Source of the DNA: Lentisphaerota bacterium
Lineage (GTDB): Bacteria; Verrucomicrobiota; Kiritimatiellia; UBA8416; VGWJ01
Assembly (NCBI GenBank): GCA_016873635.1
Contig: VGWJ01000034.1
Coordinates: forward strand, 1 to 33,837
Direction of reading: 5' to 3'
Length of the DNA: 33,837 nt
The position numbers and the translations under genes were made by a program. Each line of letters opens with the position of its first letter. Within the stretch, counting starts at the first letter, position 1. The notes beneath the pieces are model-generated. The model saw only the letters and a list, made by a program, of their open reading frames with translations, searched no databases and was not told the origin of the DNA. Shown piece after piece: positions 13,354-26,068 of the stretch.

Positions 13354-15219
13354 ATGGACTCGGAAGAAATCAGGATCACGTTCCAGCCTTCCGGGCGGAG
13401 CGTCTACGTCTTGCCGGGCACCTCGCTGCTGGAAGCGGGCGCCCTGGCCGGCGTCATCCTGCAGACGCCCTGCGGCGGCCGCGGCACGTGCGGCAAGTGT
13501 CGCGTGAAGATCGTCCGCGGGGCGCCCCCGCCTCCGGCGGCGCCGTCGCCCCTTTCCGCGCGCGAGAAGGAAGCGGGCTGGCGGCTGGCCTGCCAGTGCC
13601 GCGCCGGGCGCGAGCTGGTCGTGGAGGTGCCGGCCGAATCCACGTTCGAGAGTCCCCACCAGATCCTGGTCAGCGACACCGGCGCCAAGGGCCGCTTCGA
13701 CCCGACGGCGCGCAAGATGCGCTTCCGGCTGAATCCGCCCGCCCAGGACGACGAGCGCTCCGACCTGGCGCGGCTGTGCGACGCCGTCGGCCGCGACGTG
13801 GAGATAGGCTATGACCTCAAGCGCGCGCTGCCCGGCCTGCTGCGCGCCCACAACTGGTCGGGCACGGCCGTTCTGTCCGGCCGCGAGCTGATCGGCCTGG
13901 AGGCGGGCGACACGACCGCGCGGGTCTTCGGCGCGGCCTTCGACATGGGCACCACCACCGTGGTCGGCACGCTGTTCAGCCTGGCCGACGGCCGCGAATG
14001 CGGCGTGGCCTCGCGCGTGAATCCGCAGGTGCCTTTCGGGGACGACGTGCTTTCGCGCATCAGGCGCGTGCGCGAGGAGCACAGCGCCCTGGCGCAGTTG
14101 CAGGAGCTTATCGTCGAAGCGATCAACGGCATTCTGGAGACGCTGTGCGAGGAGGCCGGCGTGTCGCCGGCGGACGTGTACGACGTTTCCGCGGCCGGCA
14201 ACTCGACCATGCAGCAGATTCTCTGCGGGCTCGATCCCTCGGCGCTGGGGGAAGTGCCCTTCGTGCAGGTTTTCGACAGGGCGCAGGCTTTTCCCGCGGC
14301 GCGGCTGGGGCTGAAGACCAATCCCGGCGCCCGGCTCTACGTGTTCCCGCAGATCGGCGGTTTCGTGGGCGGCGACACCGTGGCCGGCATGGTGGCGGCG
14401 CGCCTCGACCGCTGGGACAGGCCCGTGCTCTTCGTGGACATCGGCACCAACGGCGAGATCGTCGTGGCGCGTGACGGCGAGATGCTGGCGGCGTCGACGG
14501 CCGCGGGCCCCGCCTTCGAGGGCGCGCGCATCCGGCAGGGCATGCGCGCCGCGGCGGGCGCGATCGAAAAGGTGATCGTCGGCGACGACGTGGTCCTGAA
14601 CGTCATCGGCAACGTCAAGCCCGCCGGCCTGTGCGGCACGGCGCTGATCGACGCGGCGGCGGGACTGCTGCGGCGCGGCATCCTGGACGCGACCGGCCGC
14701 ATTCTCTCCGCGGAGGAGGCGCCGGCCGGTCTGCCCGCCGCCCTGCGGGCGCGCCTGGTGGCGGAAGACGGCGCGACCCGTTTCGTGCTGGTGCGCGCGG
14801 AGCACTCCGCGACGGGCCAGGACATCAGCCTGTGGCCGCGCGACGTCCGCGAGCTGCAGCTTGCGGCCGGGGCCATCCGCGCCGGCATCAACCTGCTGCT
14901 CAAGCGCGCCGGGCTGACGCCCGGCGACCTGGGGGCGGTCCTGCTGGCCGGCGCGTTCGGCAATTTCATCCGCCGCAGCAACGCGCGCCGCATCGGCATG
15001 CTGCCGCAGATCCCCTGCGACCGCATCCGCTTCATCGGCAACGCGGCTTCGCTGGGCGCGAAGCTGGTCCTGCTTTCCGCGGACGAACGCCGCTACGCCT
15101 CCGAGATGCGCGACCGCACGCGCCACGTGGACCTCTCGCGCGAACCGGGGTTCCAGTCCGAGTTCGCCGAGGCCATGCTCTATCCCGAGGCGGACTTCGA
15201 CCACTGCGGCGAGGAGTGA
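13354..15219 (+). CDS. RACo-like ASKHA ATPase with N-terminal [2Fe-2S] ferredoxin (DUF4445), 621 aa
   Basis: Homologue of reductive activators of corrinoid proteins, which use ATP to drive low-potential reduction of Co(II) to Co(I) in methyltransferase systems. The N-terminal plant-type ferredoxin has Cys40, Cys46, Cys49 and Cys80 (PCGGRGTCGKC...ACQC). A linker domain follows, then the ASKHA ATPase part with FDMGTTTVVGTLF (about 196-208), SAAGNSTMQQIL, FVDIGTNGEIV (about 360) and GPAFEGARI, and the C-terminal LLAGAFGNFI. Size is typical. No corrinoid protein or methyltransferase gene lies in this window, so the client is unknown; some members sit in other pathways. The role is therefore inferred only at family level. 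Confidence 0.85.
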   Translation: MDSEEIRITFQPSGRSVYVLPGTSLLEAGALAGVILQTPCGGRGTCGKCRVKIVRGAPPPPAAPSPLSAREKEAGWRLACQCRAGRELVVEVPAESTFESPHQILVSDTGAKGRFDPTARKMRFRLNPPAQDDERSDLARLCDAVGRDVEIGYDLKRALPGLLRAHNWSGTAVLSGRELIGLEAGDTTARVFGAAFDMGTTTVVGTLFSLADGRECGVASRVNPQVPFGDDVLSRIRRVREEHSALAQLQELIVEAINGILETLCEEAGVSPADVYDVSAAGNSTMQQILCGLDPSALGEVPFVQVFDRAQAFPAARLGLKTNPGARLYVFPQIGGFVGGDTVAGMVAARLDRWDRPVLFVDIGTNGEIVVARDGEMLAASTAAGPAFEGARIRQGMRAAAGAIEKVIVGDDVVLNVIGNVKPAGLCGTALIDAAAGLLRRGILDATGRILSAEEAPAGLPAALRARLVAEDGATRFVLVRAEHSATGQDISLWPRDVRELQLAAGAIRAGINLLLKRAGLTPGDLGAVLLAGAFGNFIRRSNARRIGMLPQIPCDRIRFIGNAASLGAKLVLLSADERRYASEMRDRTRHVDLSREPGFQSEFAEAMLYPEADFDHCGEE

Positions 15220-15258
15220 GGCGCCGCCGTCTTCTTTCAGGCTCGCTGCTTTTCGGGG

Positions 15259-15287
15259 TTGACCGCGGCATACCGCGCGGGTACGCT
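15259..15287 (+). promoter_or_regulatory. Possible promoter for the aldolase gene
   Basis: TTGACC (15259-15264) and TACGCT (15282-15287) with a 17-base spacer, ending about 50 bases before the ATG. The -35 is strong and the -10 moderate. It fits a transcription start separate from the RACo-like gene. Confidence 0.4.
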
Positions 15288-15337
15288 TTTTGTTCTCAAT
15301 CAACGGCCGACCGGGGCCCGAAAGCGAGGAAACCGAC

Positions 15338-16288
15338 ATGATCGTGACCACCAGGCAGCTGTTCGAGCACGCCTACGGCAAGTACGCGGTAGGCGCCTAC
15401 AACATCAACAACGCCGAGCAGACCATGGGCCTGTTCCGGGGCTGCACGGACAGCCGCGCGCCGTTCATCGTGCAGATCTCCAAGGGCGCCCGTTCGTACA
15501 CGGACAAGCGCATGCTGGAGGCCATGCTGCGGGCGGCGGACGAAATCTTCCCCGACGCGATTTTCGCCGTGCACCTCGATCACGGCGACGAGGAAACCTG
15601 CTACGACTGCATCGCCGGCAGCTTCTACAGCTCGGTGATGATTGACGCCAGCCACGAATCCTTCGACGAGAACGTGGCGATCACCAAGCGCGTGGTGGAC
15701 GCCGCGCACGCCAAGGGCATCTCCGTGGAGGCGGAGCTGGGGCAGCTCGGCGGCGTGGAGGAGCACGTCTCCGTCGCGGAGTCCGACGCCAAGCTCACCG
15801 ACCCCGCGCAGGTCGAGGAATTCGTCAGGCGCACGGGTTGCGACTGCCTGGCCTGCGCGATCGGCACCAGCCACGGCGCGTACAAGTTCACGGGGTCGCA
15901 GGGCCTGCACTTCGACGTCATCCGGGAGGTGCAGAAGCGCCTGCCCGGCTTCCCGCTGGTCATGCACGGCTCCAGCTCGGTGCCTCAGGACGAGGTCCGG
16001 CGCATCAACGCCGCGGGCGGGGCGCTGAAGGGCGCCAAGGGCGTGAACGAGGCCGACATCAGCAAGGCGGCCCCCATGGGCGTGACCAAGGTGAACATCG
16101 ACACCGACGGGCGGCTGGTGTGGTGCCGCGTGCACCGCGAGGCGTTCCGCGACGACCCCGCGAACTTCGACCTGCGCAAGCCGGGCAAGGTTTTCATCGC
16201 GGAATACGCCGCGTACATCGTGCACAAGAACAAGGTCCTCGGCAGCGCCGGGCAGTTGGACGGCCTGCGAGAGGCGCTGGGAGCGTAG
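15338..16288 (+). CDS. fba: Class II fructose-bisphosphate aldolase, 316 aa
   Basis: Zinc-dependent aldolase interconverting fructose 1,6-bisphosphate with dihydroxyacetone phosphate and glyceraldehyde 3-phosphate. The opening AVGAYNINNAEQTMG is the family N-terminal motif. The catalytic Asp and first zinc His lie in AVHLDHGD (about 77-84). EAELGQLGG supplies the metal-loop Glu, and the other zinc His residues lie in GTSHGAYKF and MHGSSSVP. The phosphate-binding KVNIDTDGRL follows. GCGAGGA precedes the ATG at 15338. The gene is likely its own unit with a promoter upstream. Palindromic repeat copy 4 follows its TAG stop. Tagatose-bisphosphate aldolase is an alternative substrate assignment within this fold. 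Confidence 0.92.
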   Translation: MIVTTRQLFEHAYGKYAVGAYNINNAEQTMGLFRGCTDSRAPFIVQISKGARSYTDKRMLEAMLRAADEIFPDAIFAVHLDHGDEETCYDCIAGSFYSSVMIDASHESFDENVAITKRVVDAAHAKGISVEAELGQLGGVEEHVSVAESDAKLTDPAQVEEFVRRTGCDCLACAIGTSHGAYKFTGSQGLHFDVIREVQKRLPGFPLVMHGSSSVPQDEVRRINAAGGALKGAKGVNEADISKAAPMGVTKVNIDTDGRLVWCRVHREAFRDDPANFDLRKPGKVFIAEYAAYIVHKNKVLGSAGQLDGLREALGA

Positions 16289-16307
16289 AAGAGCGTTGGA
16301 CGGCCGC

Positions 16308-16442
16308 GGTTGCGCGGCGCGAATCTTCATTCGTGTTCCGGCCGCGAGGCGAACCGCGGCGCGGGGTTTGCGCGGGACAGCCGCGCGCGGCGGAATGCGG
16401 GACACGACAGACGCAACCGCAACCGATTCGAGCCGCGCCGCC
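16308..16442. repeat. Palindromic repeat family A, copy 4
   Basis: Left arm 16308-16326 (GGTTGCGCGGCGCGAATCT) and right arm 16424-16442 pair imperfectly around the longest spacer of the family (97 bases). It begins 19 bases after the fba TAG and lies upstream of nifJ. The right side is preceded by a duplicated CGCAACCGCAAC. Confidence 0.83.
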
Positions 16443-16498
16443 GCAACCGCGGCCGAACGGATGATGGACTGAAACGCAGCGACGGCATGGAGAAAGCG

Positions 16499-20092
<3,594 letters not shown>

Positions 20093-20129
20093 GAGATGCG
20101 CGGAAAAGCACGATGCGGGGGGATAGACG

Positions 20130-21146
20130 ATGACAACAACAACGACGCTGGGCGGATGGCTGGTTCACGTGATGCGCGAATCCGACGGGGCCCTCTCCCT
20201 GGAAGAAGCGCTGCACGTGATCATGGACAGCATGAAGGAGTATTTTCCCTGCCAGAGCGTGGCCGTGATCCTGATCGACGCCGAGACCAAGGAGCTGCGC
20301 ATCAAGATCTCGCGCCAGATCAGCTACACCTTCGCCAAGAAATTCCGCCGCGACGGGCCGGGGCCCACGGCGGAACGCGTGGTCCTGGAACAGCAGCCCA
20401 TGCTGCTGAACGACGTGGATCCCGCGTCCGACGTCTACCGCGACCTGAAGCTGGAGCACGATTTCAGCTCGGCGGTGCTCGCGCCGATCATCATGGAGCA
20501 GCGCGGCGTGGGCTACATTTTCTGCGACCGCGCCAACCACGAGCGCTTTGACGACTCGGACATGCTGCACCTGCAGGTCATCGGCTACCTGATCGGCACG
20601 CTGATGCAGAAGTTCGATCTGATCCACTCCAGCCGCGAGCTGTCGCAGATCGACGACGCTTCGCAGGTCCTCAAGTACAAGGCGTTCGTGCCGGCCCTGG
20701 CCACCGAGCTGCAGCGCGGCACGGAGCACGGCTACTCCGTGACGCTGGCGATGATCGTCGTGGACGCGTTCCGCCGCTACGTCGACACGTACGGCATCGA
20801 CCAGGCGCATCGCCTGCTGGCGGAAGTCGCGGGCATCGTCAAGGGGCGCATCCGGGACATGGACATCCTGGCCCGGTTCGGAGCCGATGAATTCATCCTC
20901 TGCCTGTCCGGAATGACCGGCGAGGAGGCGGCCGGGCGGCTGGAGGCCATCTGCCGCGACGTTGTAGAGAAAGCCGTGGGACAGGGCGAGTCGTCGCCGG
21001 TCACGGTCACGACGGGCGGCCTGGCGCTGTCGGGCGGCGCGGCGCTCAGGCGCCCGCTGCAGCACATCCTCGCGGCGCTGGGCAGGGCGATGGTCAAGGC
21101 CAAGGCCGGGAAACACAAGCAGATCGTGGTGGAGAAGATGGTGTAG
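20130..21146 (+). CDS. GAF plus degenerate GGDEF-domain protein, 338 aa
   Basis: Predicted cytoplasmic sensor with no transmembrane segment. Residues about 20-160 form a GAF domain (PCQSVAVILID, LAPIIMEQRGVGYIFCDR). Residues about 175-335 form a GGDEF-like domain, but key features of diguanylate cyclases are altered: the signature reads RFGADEF (251-255); the guanine-contacting Asn in the FKxxND motif is Val (FRRYVDTYG, 214-222); and the DxLTGLxNR opening is lost. It is therefore more likely a nucleotide-binding or protein-interaction module than a cyclase. A G-rich ribosome site precedes the ATG, and its TAG is two bases from the V-ATPase E start, which implies coupling to the ATPase operon. 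Confidence 0.82.
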   Translation: MTTTTTLGGWLVHVMRESDGALSLEEALHVIMDSMKEYFPCQSVAVILIDAETKELRIKISRQISYTFAKKFRRDGPGPTAERVVLEQQPMLLNDVDPASDVYRDLKLEHDFSSAVLAPIIMEQRGVGYIFCDRANHERFDDSDMLHLQVIGYLIGTLMQKFDLIHSSRELSQIDDASQVLKYKAFVPALATELQRGTEHGYSVTLAMIVVDAFRRYVDTYGIDQAHRLLAEVAGIVKGRIRDMDILARFGADEFILCLSGMTGEEAAGRLEAICRDVVEKAVGQGESSPVTVTTGGLALSGGAALRRPLQHILAALGRAMVKAKAGKHKQIVVEKMV

Positions 21147-21148
21147 TC

Positions 21149-21766
21149 ATGGCTGAAGAACTGCAGAGCCTGCTGGAACGCATCCGCACGGAAGGGGTCG
21201 CGAAGGCGGAAGCCGATGCCGCGCGCATTGTGGCCGAAGCCGAGAAGAAGGCGGCCGGGATCGTCGCCGCGGCCGAGAAGCAGGCCGCCGCGCATCGCGC
21301 GGCCGCGGAGCGGGACGCGGACGCGCAGGCCCAACGGGGCCGCAAGGCTCTGGAGCAGGCCGCGCGGGACGTGGTGCTGTCGGTCGGCGAGAGCGTGAAC
21401 GCCCTGCTGGAGGCAATCGTGCGCCGCAAGGTCGGCGAGGCCCTGAACGGCGACACGCTGCGCCATCTGCTGGTCAAGGCGGTGGAGGCCTATGCCTGCG
21501 CGGGGAAGGAAGGCGGGCGCCTGGAGGTGCTGCTTGCGGATGAACAGCGCGGGGAGATCGCCGACGCCTTCCTGGGGGAGCTGTCGAAGGAATTGCGCGA
21601 AGGCGTGCGGGTCACCGGCGACGGAAGCGTGGTTTCCGGATTCCGCGTTTCCCTGGCCGGCGGGCGCATCGAGCACGACTTCTCCGCGGATTCCATCGCC
21701 AGGGCCCTCGGAGCGCTTCTGCGCCCGGCCCTGGCGGAGATCGTTCAATCCGCCCTGAAGGCCTGA
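21149..21766 (+). CDS. atpE: V-type ATPase subunit E (peripheral stalk), 205 aa
   Basis: Peripheral stalk subunit linking the catalytic head to the membrane sector. The N-terminal half (about residues 5-75) is an Ala/Glu/Lys/Arg-rich heptad-like helix, typical of E/G stalk coiled coils. The C-terminal half is the globular domain with LEVLLADEQR, SGFRVSLAGGRIEHDFS and the terminal LRPALAEIVQSALKA. It is the first gene of the ATPase cluster, starting two bases after the GAF-GGDEF stop and followed three bases later by the DUF2764 gene. No separate G-subunit gene is visible. Confidence 0.85.
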   Translation: MAEELQSLLERIRTEGVAKAEADAARIVAEAEKKAAGIVAAAEKQAAAHRAAAERDADAQAQRGRKALEQAARDVVLSVGESVNALLEAIVRRKVGEALNGDTLRHLLVKAVEAYACAGKEGGRLEVLLADEQRGEIADAFLGELSKELREGVRVTGDGSVVSGFRVSLAGGRIEHDFSADSIARALGALLRPALAEIVQSALKA

Positions 21767-21769
21767 GCC

Positions 21770-22327
21770 GTGGACTACTACTATTTCGTCGCCACCCTGC
21801 CGGCGCTCGCGCTGGGCGCGCCGCCGCCCATGAGCACCGACGCTTTTGACGCGCTCTGCGGCGAGTATCTTGACGAAAGCGACCTGAACGGCCTGCGGGA
21901 GCTGCGGGCCGGCTTTGACGGCGCGCCGCGCCATCCTTTCGCGCGGGAGTGGGACGCGGCGGAGACCTGCCTGCGCAACGCCGTGGCGCACAGCCGCGCC
22001 GCCCGCCTGAAGCGCGACGCGACCCCCTGCCTGCGGCCGCAGGCCGCCGTGGATGTTTTCGTGGAGCACGGCGTGCAGGAGGCCTTCATGCGTCCCGATC
22101 CGCTGGAGCGGGAGCTGGCGCTGGACCGGCTGCGCTGGCAGCGGGCGGAGGAACTGGCGGGGCTGGACCCCTTCGCGGGACGGGCCGTGCTTGCCTACCG
22201 GGTCAGACTGGGCCTGGTCGAGCGCTGGGACGCCATGAGCGAAGCGCGGGGCGCCGCGCGCAGGGACGCCCTCGTGTCCGCCACGGCGGGGGCAAACACG
22301 GCGGAAACCGCCACGGAGGCTTCATGA
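21770..22327 (+). CDS. V-ATPase-associated DUF2764 protein, 185 aa
   Basis: Member of the family found between E and A subunit genes in Chlamydia, Bacteroides and spirochaete-type V-ATPase operons. It opens with the characteristic YYYFVATLPALALGAPPPMS. In the middle, AAETCLRNAVAHSRAARLKRD and the helix ELALDRLRWQRAEELAGLDPF are the usual conserved blocks. Because these operons lack a recognisable C (d-type) subunit, the protein is generally suspected to replace it as the socket between central stalk and rotor; here that is inference. GTG start at 21770; its stop overlaps the ATG of subunit A (ATGA). Confidence 0.8.
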   Translation: MDYYYFVATLPALALGAPPPMSTDAFDALCGEYLDESDLNGLRELRAGFDGAPRHPFAREWDAAETCLRNAVAHSRAARLKRDATPCLRPQAAVDVFVEHGVQEAFMRPDPLERELALDRLRWQRAEELAGLDPFAGRAVLAYRVRLGLVERWDAMSEARGAARRDALVSATAGANTAETATEAS

Positions 22328-24057
22328 GCGACGCCACGGGAACAATCGCGGGAGTCAACGGCAGCATCCTGACCGTGTCGTTCACCGGCGCGGTGGGACA
22401 GAACGAGGTGGCCTACGCGCTGGTCGACGGCGTGCGCCTGATGTGCGAAGTGATGCGCGTGAGGGGCAACCAGGCCGACCTGCAGGTCTTCGAGGACACC
22501 ACGGGCCTGGCCGTCGGCGCGCCCGTGGAGTTCAGCGGCGAACTCCTTTCGGTCGAGCTCGGCCCGGGACTTCTGGGGCAGATCTACGACGGCCTGCAGA
22601 ATCCCCTGCCGCGCCTGGCCGAGCAGTGCGGGTTCTTCCTGCAGCGCGGCACCTATCTGGAGGCGCTGCCGCGCGACGCGAAATGGCATTTTACGCCGGC
22701 GGTCAAGCCGGGGGACGCGGTGACGGCCGGCGAGACGCTGGGCAAGGTCCCCGAAGGGATCTTCGACCACCACATCATGGCCCCTTTCAACCTGGAAGGC
22801 GTCTGGACCGTCGAGCGGGTGGCGGAGGCCGGCGAGTACCGCGTCACGGACGCCGTCGCGCGGCTCAAGAACGCGCAGGGCCTGACGCGCGAGGCGGCCA
22901 TGCTTCAGCGCTGGCCGGTGAAGATACCGATCCAGGCTTTCGCGGAACGGCTGCGGCCGGCCGATCCGCTGGTCACGCAGGTGCGGGTCATCGACACGTT
23001 CTTCCCCGTCGCGATCGGCGGCACCTACTGCATCCCCGGCCCCTTCGGCGCCGGCAAGACCGTGCTGCAGCAGATCACCAGCCGCTACGCCGACGCGGAC
23101 ATCGTGATCATCGCGGCCTGCGGGGAGCGCGCCGGGGAGGTCGTCGAAACGCTGCGCGAGTTCCCCAAGCTGACGGACCCGCGCACGGGCAAAACCCTCA
23201 TTGACCGCACGGTCATCATCTGCAACACCAGCTCCATGCCCGTGGCGGCGCGCGAAGCGTCGGTCTACACGGCCATGACCATCGCCGGCTACTACCGGCA
23301 GATGGGCCGCAACGTGCTGCTCCTGGCGGATTCCACGTCGCGCTGGGCCCAGGCCCTGCGCGAGACCTCCGGGCGCCTCGATGAAATACCGGGCGAAGAG
23401 GCCTTCCCGGCGTACCTGGAATCCGTGGTGGCCTCGTTCTACGAGCGCGCCGGCGTGGTGCGCCTGAAAGACGGGCGCCGGGCTTCCGTCACGGTGGGCG
23501 GCACCGTCTCCCCGGCGGGCGGCAACTTCGACGAGCCGGTCACGCAGGCCACGCTCAAGGTCGTGGGCGCTTTCCACGGCCTGTCGCGCGCCCGCTCCGA
23601 CGCGCGGCGCTACCCCGCCATCGATCCGCTCGACAGCTGGAGCAAGTATGCCAGCGTGGTGGACGCGGCCGACGTGGCCATGGCCAGGGAACTGCTTCAC
23701 CAGGGCGCCGAGATCGCGCAGATGATGAAGGTCGTGGGCGAAGAGGGCACCTCCATGGAGGACTTCGTCGTCTACCTCAAGGCCGAGTACCTGGACGCCG
23801 TCTACCTGCAGCAGGACGCCTACGATCCCGTGGACAGCGCCACGTCCGCGGAACGGCAGCGTCACGTCTTCGGCGCGCTGGCCGGCATTCTTCGCGCCGC
23901 GCTGCGCTTCACGGAGAAGGAACAGGCCCGGCATTTCATGCACGGGCTCACGCAGATCACCAAGGACTGGAACCGGATCGCGATGGACGCGCCCGAGTTC
24001 AGGGCGACCGAGGAGCGCATCCGGCGCACGGTCGCGGAGGCAACCGGCCGTGCATAA
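22324..24057 (+). CDS. atpA: V-type ATPase catalytic subunit A, 577 aa
   Basis: Catalytic nucleotide-binding subunit. Residues 1-70 form the N-terminal beta barrel, and about 110-180 the A-specific bulge or non-homologous region ([17 protein letters not shown]). The Walker A is GPFGAGKT at 239-246, with the catalytic GERAGEV downstream. [16 protein letters not shown] is the Walker B region, and [15 protein letters not shown] and WSKYAS follow. Length is typical (about 575-590). ATG at 22324 overlaps the upstream stop. The 3' end overlaps the GTG start of subunit B by eight bases. It could run as a synthase or hydrolase; the direction cannot be read from sequence. Confidence 0.95.
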   Translation: MSDATGTIAGVNGSILTVSFTGAVGQNEVAYALVDGVRLMCEVMRVRGNQADLQVFEDTTGLAVGAPVEFSGELLSVELGPGLLGQIYDGLQNPLPRLAEQCGFFLQRGTYLEALPRDAKWHFTPAVKPGDAVTAGETLGKVPEGIFDHHIMAPFNLEGVWTVERVAEAGEYRVTDAVARLKNAQGLTREAAMLQRWPVKIPIQAFAERLRPADPLVTQVRVIDTFFPVAIGGTYCIPGPFGAGKTVLQQITSRYADADIVIIAACGERAGEVVETLREFPKLTDPRTGKTLIDRTVIICNTSSMPVAAREASVYTAMTIAGYYRQMGRNVLLLADSTSRWAQALRETSGRLDEIPGEEAFPAYLESVVASFYERAGVVRLKDGRRASVTVGGTVSPAGGNFDEPVTQATLKVVGAFHGLSRARSDARRYPAIDPLDSWSKYASVVDAADVAMARELLHQGAEIAQMMKVVGEEGTSMEDFVVYLKAEYLDAVYLQQDAYDPVDSATSAERQRHVFGALAGILRAALRFTEKEQARHFMHGLTQITKDWNRIAMDAPEFRATEERIRRTVAEATGRA

Positions 24058-25423
24058 AGTCTATCACCGCATCGAGGACATCGCCGGCAACGTGATCATC
24101 GTGCGCGCCGCGGGCGTCAAGTACCGCGAACTGGCGGAGGTCGCCTCGCGCCGCGGCGTCTCGCTGGCCCAGGTCATCCGGCTTGAGGGCGACCACGTTT
24201 CGCTGCAGGTCTTCGCCGGCGCCCGGGGCGTGGCCACGGACGCGCGCGTGCGCTTCCTGGGACACACCATGCGCGTGCCGTTCTCCGACGCGCTCCTGGG
24301 CCGCGTATTCACGGGCAGCGCCCAGCCCCGCGACAGGGGCCCGGCGCTGTCCGAAAACATGATCGAGATCGGCGGGCCGCCGGTCAACCCGAGCAAGCGC
24401 ATCATTCCGCGCAACATGATCCGCACGGGCATACCCATGATCGACGTGTTCAACACGCTGGTTGAGTCGCAGAAGCTGCCGATCTTCGCCCCGGCGGGGC
24501 AGCCGTACAACCAGCTGCTGGCCCGGATCGCCCTGCAGGCCGAGGTGGACGTGATCGTCCTGGGCGGCATGGGCCTCAAGCACGACGACTACCTCTTCTT
24601 CCGCGATACGCTTGAGGAGCAGGGCGCCATGATCCGCTCCGTGCTCTTCGTGCATACCGCCGCCGACCCCGTCGTGGAGTGCCTCCTGGTGCCCGACGTG
24701 AGCCTGGCCGTGGCCGAGCAGTTCGCGCTGGCGGGCAAGCGCGTGCTGGTCCTGCTCTCGGACATGACCAACTTCGCCGACGCCATGAAGGAGATCGCCA
24801 TCACCATGGAACAGATCCCCTCCAACCGCGGCTACCCGGGCGACCTCTACAGCCAGCTCGCCGCCCGCTACGAGAAGGCCGTCGACTTCGATACGGCCGG
24901 ATCGATCACCGTGCTGGCCGTGACCACCATGCCCGGCGACGACGACACCCACCCCGTGCCCGACAACACCGGCTACATCACCGAGGGCCAGTTCTACCTG
25001 CGCGACGGCGTGATCGACCCGTTCCGCTCCCTGAGCCGCCTCAAGCAACAGGTCAACGGCGACACGCGCGCCGATCACCGCACGATCATGAACACCCTCA
25101 TCCAGCTCTACGCCGGCTACCGCGAGTCCCTCGAAAAGCAGGCCATGGGTTTTCGCATGAGCGAGTGGGACGCCAAGCTGCTGAAATACGGGCGGCGCTT
25201 CGACCGCGAGCTGATGGATCTGTCCGTGAACATTCCGCTCGAAAAAGCCCTGGACCTGGGATGGGAGATCCTGGCCGACTGCTTCGAGCCCATGGAAACC
25301 GGCGTGCACACCCGCCTGATCGAACGGTTCTGGCCGAATTCGGCGAAACGAAGCATGGAGTCGGACAAGTCGGACGCGTCCGACCCGTCCGACAACGCCT
25401 CTCCCCCAACCCCTGAAACCTGA
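24050..25423 (+). CDS. atpB: V-type ATPase regulatory subunit B with repeat-encoded C-terminal tail, 457 aa
   Basis: Non-catalytic nucleotide-site subunit of the head. The phosphate-loop position reads [12 protein letters not shown] instead of a Walker A, as is normal for B subunits. [31 protein letters not shown] and [15 protein letters not shown] are family hallmarks. The family-like sequence ends near [11 protein letters not shown]; the remaining ~25 residues ([14 protein letters not shown]...) are encoded by a 7+2-base repeat and are absent from typical B subunits. GTG start at 24050, inside the end of subunit A. Subunit D follows after 11 bases. Confidence 0.93.
   Translation: MHKVYHRIEDIAGNVIIVRAAGVKYRELAEVASRRGVSLAQVIRLEGDHVSLQVFAGARGVATDARVRFLGHTMRVPFSDALLGRVFTGSAQPRDRGPALSENMIEIGGPPVNPSKRIIPRNMIRTGIPMIDVFNTLVESQKLPIFAPAGQPYNQLLARIALQAEVDVIVLGGMGLKHDDYLFFRDTLEEQGAMIRSVLFVHTAADPVVECLLVPDVSLAVAEQFALAGKRVLVLLSDMTNFADAMKEIAITMEQIPSNRGYPGDLYSQLAARYEKAVDFDTAGSITVLAVTTMPGDDDTHPVPDNTGYITEGQFYLRDGVIDPFRSLSRLKQQVNGDTRADHRTIMNTLIQLYAGYRESLEKQAMGFRMSEWDAKLLKYGRRFDRELMDLSVNIPLEKALDLGWEILADCFEPMETGVHTRLIERFWPNSAKRSMESDKSDASDPSDNASPPTPET
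25360..25393. repeat. Palindromic GTCGGAC/GTCCGAC array at the end of the V-ATPase B gene
   Basis: Four heptamers in a 9-base rhythm: GTCGGAC at 25360 and 25369, then the inverted GTCCGAC at 25378 and 25387. The block can fold as a hairpin with one two-base mismatch. It encodes the Ser-Asp-x tail and lies 28 bases before the B stop. The same heptamer forms the array inside mnmA. Confidence 0.85.
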
Positions 25424-25434
25424 CGGCCTCTCTC

Positions 25435-26046
25435 ATGCCCCGCATCAAACATACGAAGAACGAGCTGAAGGCGCAGCGCGAAGCGCTGTCGCGCTATGAG
25501 CGCTACCTGCCCATGCTGCAGCTCAAGAAGCAGCAGCTTCAGACCGAGATCCGCGCCATTGAAGCGGGTATGGCCGCGCTGCGCACGGAGACGGAAGAGC
25601 ATCAGCGGCGCCTGCAGCCCTGGATCCGGCTGCTTTCGGAGCCGCTTGCCCTGCAGGATCTGGTCGCGCTGGAAGCGGTCGAAACCGAGGAAGGCAACAT
25701 CGCCGGCGTATCCATCCCGGTGCTGCGCGAGGTGAAGGTCAGGCAGGCGGAGGCCGACCTTTTTCTCACGCCGGCGTGGGTGGACGACGCGGTGGCCGTG
25801 CTGGCGTCCCTGATCCGGCTGCGGGCCGAGACCGCCGTGCGCGCGGAGCAGCGGCGGCGCATCCGGGAGGAGCTGCGCGTGACCACGCAGCGCGTGAATC
25901 TGTTCGAGAAAGTGAAGATCCCGGAGTGCCGCGAGAACATTCGCGTTATCAAGATATTCCTGGGCGACGAGCAGACGGCCGGCGTCGCCAGGGCCAAGCT
26001 GGCCAAGGGACGGCTGGAAGCTTCGCTCGCCGACGCGACCGCGTAA
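25435..26046 (+). CDS. atpD: V-type ATPase subunit D (central stalk), 203 aa
   Basis: Rotor axle subunit that sits inside the A/B head. The N-terminal helix PRIKHTKNELKAQREALSRYERYLPMLQLKKQQLQ and the C-terminal helix (RVNLFEKVKIPECRENIRVIKIFLGDEQ) are the two halves of the antiparallel coiled coil, and the conserved RVNLFEKV motif is intact. Length is typical. It starts 11 bases after the B gene. No subunit F gene, its usual partner in archaeal-type enzymes, is present in this cluster. Confidence 0.9.
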   Translation: MPRIKHTKNELKAQREALSRYERYLPMLQLKKQQLQTEIRAIEAGMAALRTETEEHQRRLQPWIRLLSEPLALQDLVALEAVETEEGNIAGVSIPVLREVKVRQAEADLFLTPAWVDDAVAVLASLIRLRAETAVRAEQRRRIREELRVTTQRVNLFEKVKIPECRENIRVIKIFLGDEQTAGVARAKLAKGRLEASLADATA

Positions 26047-26068
26047 CCGGCGATACGGAAGACGGCGC

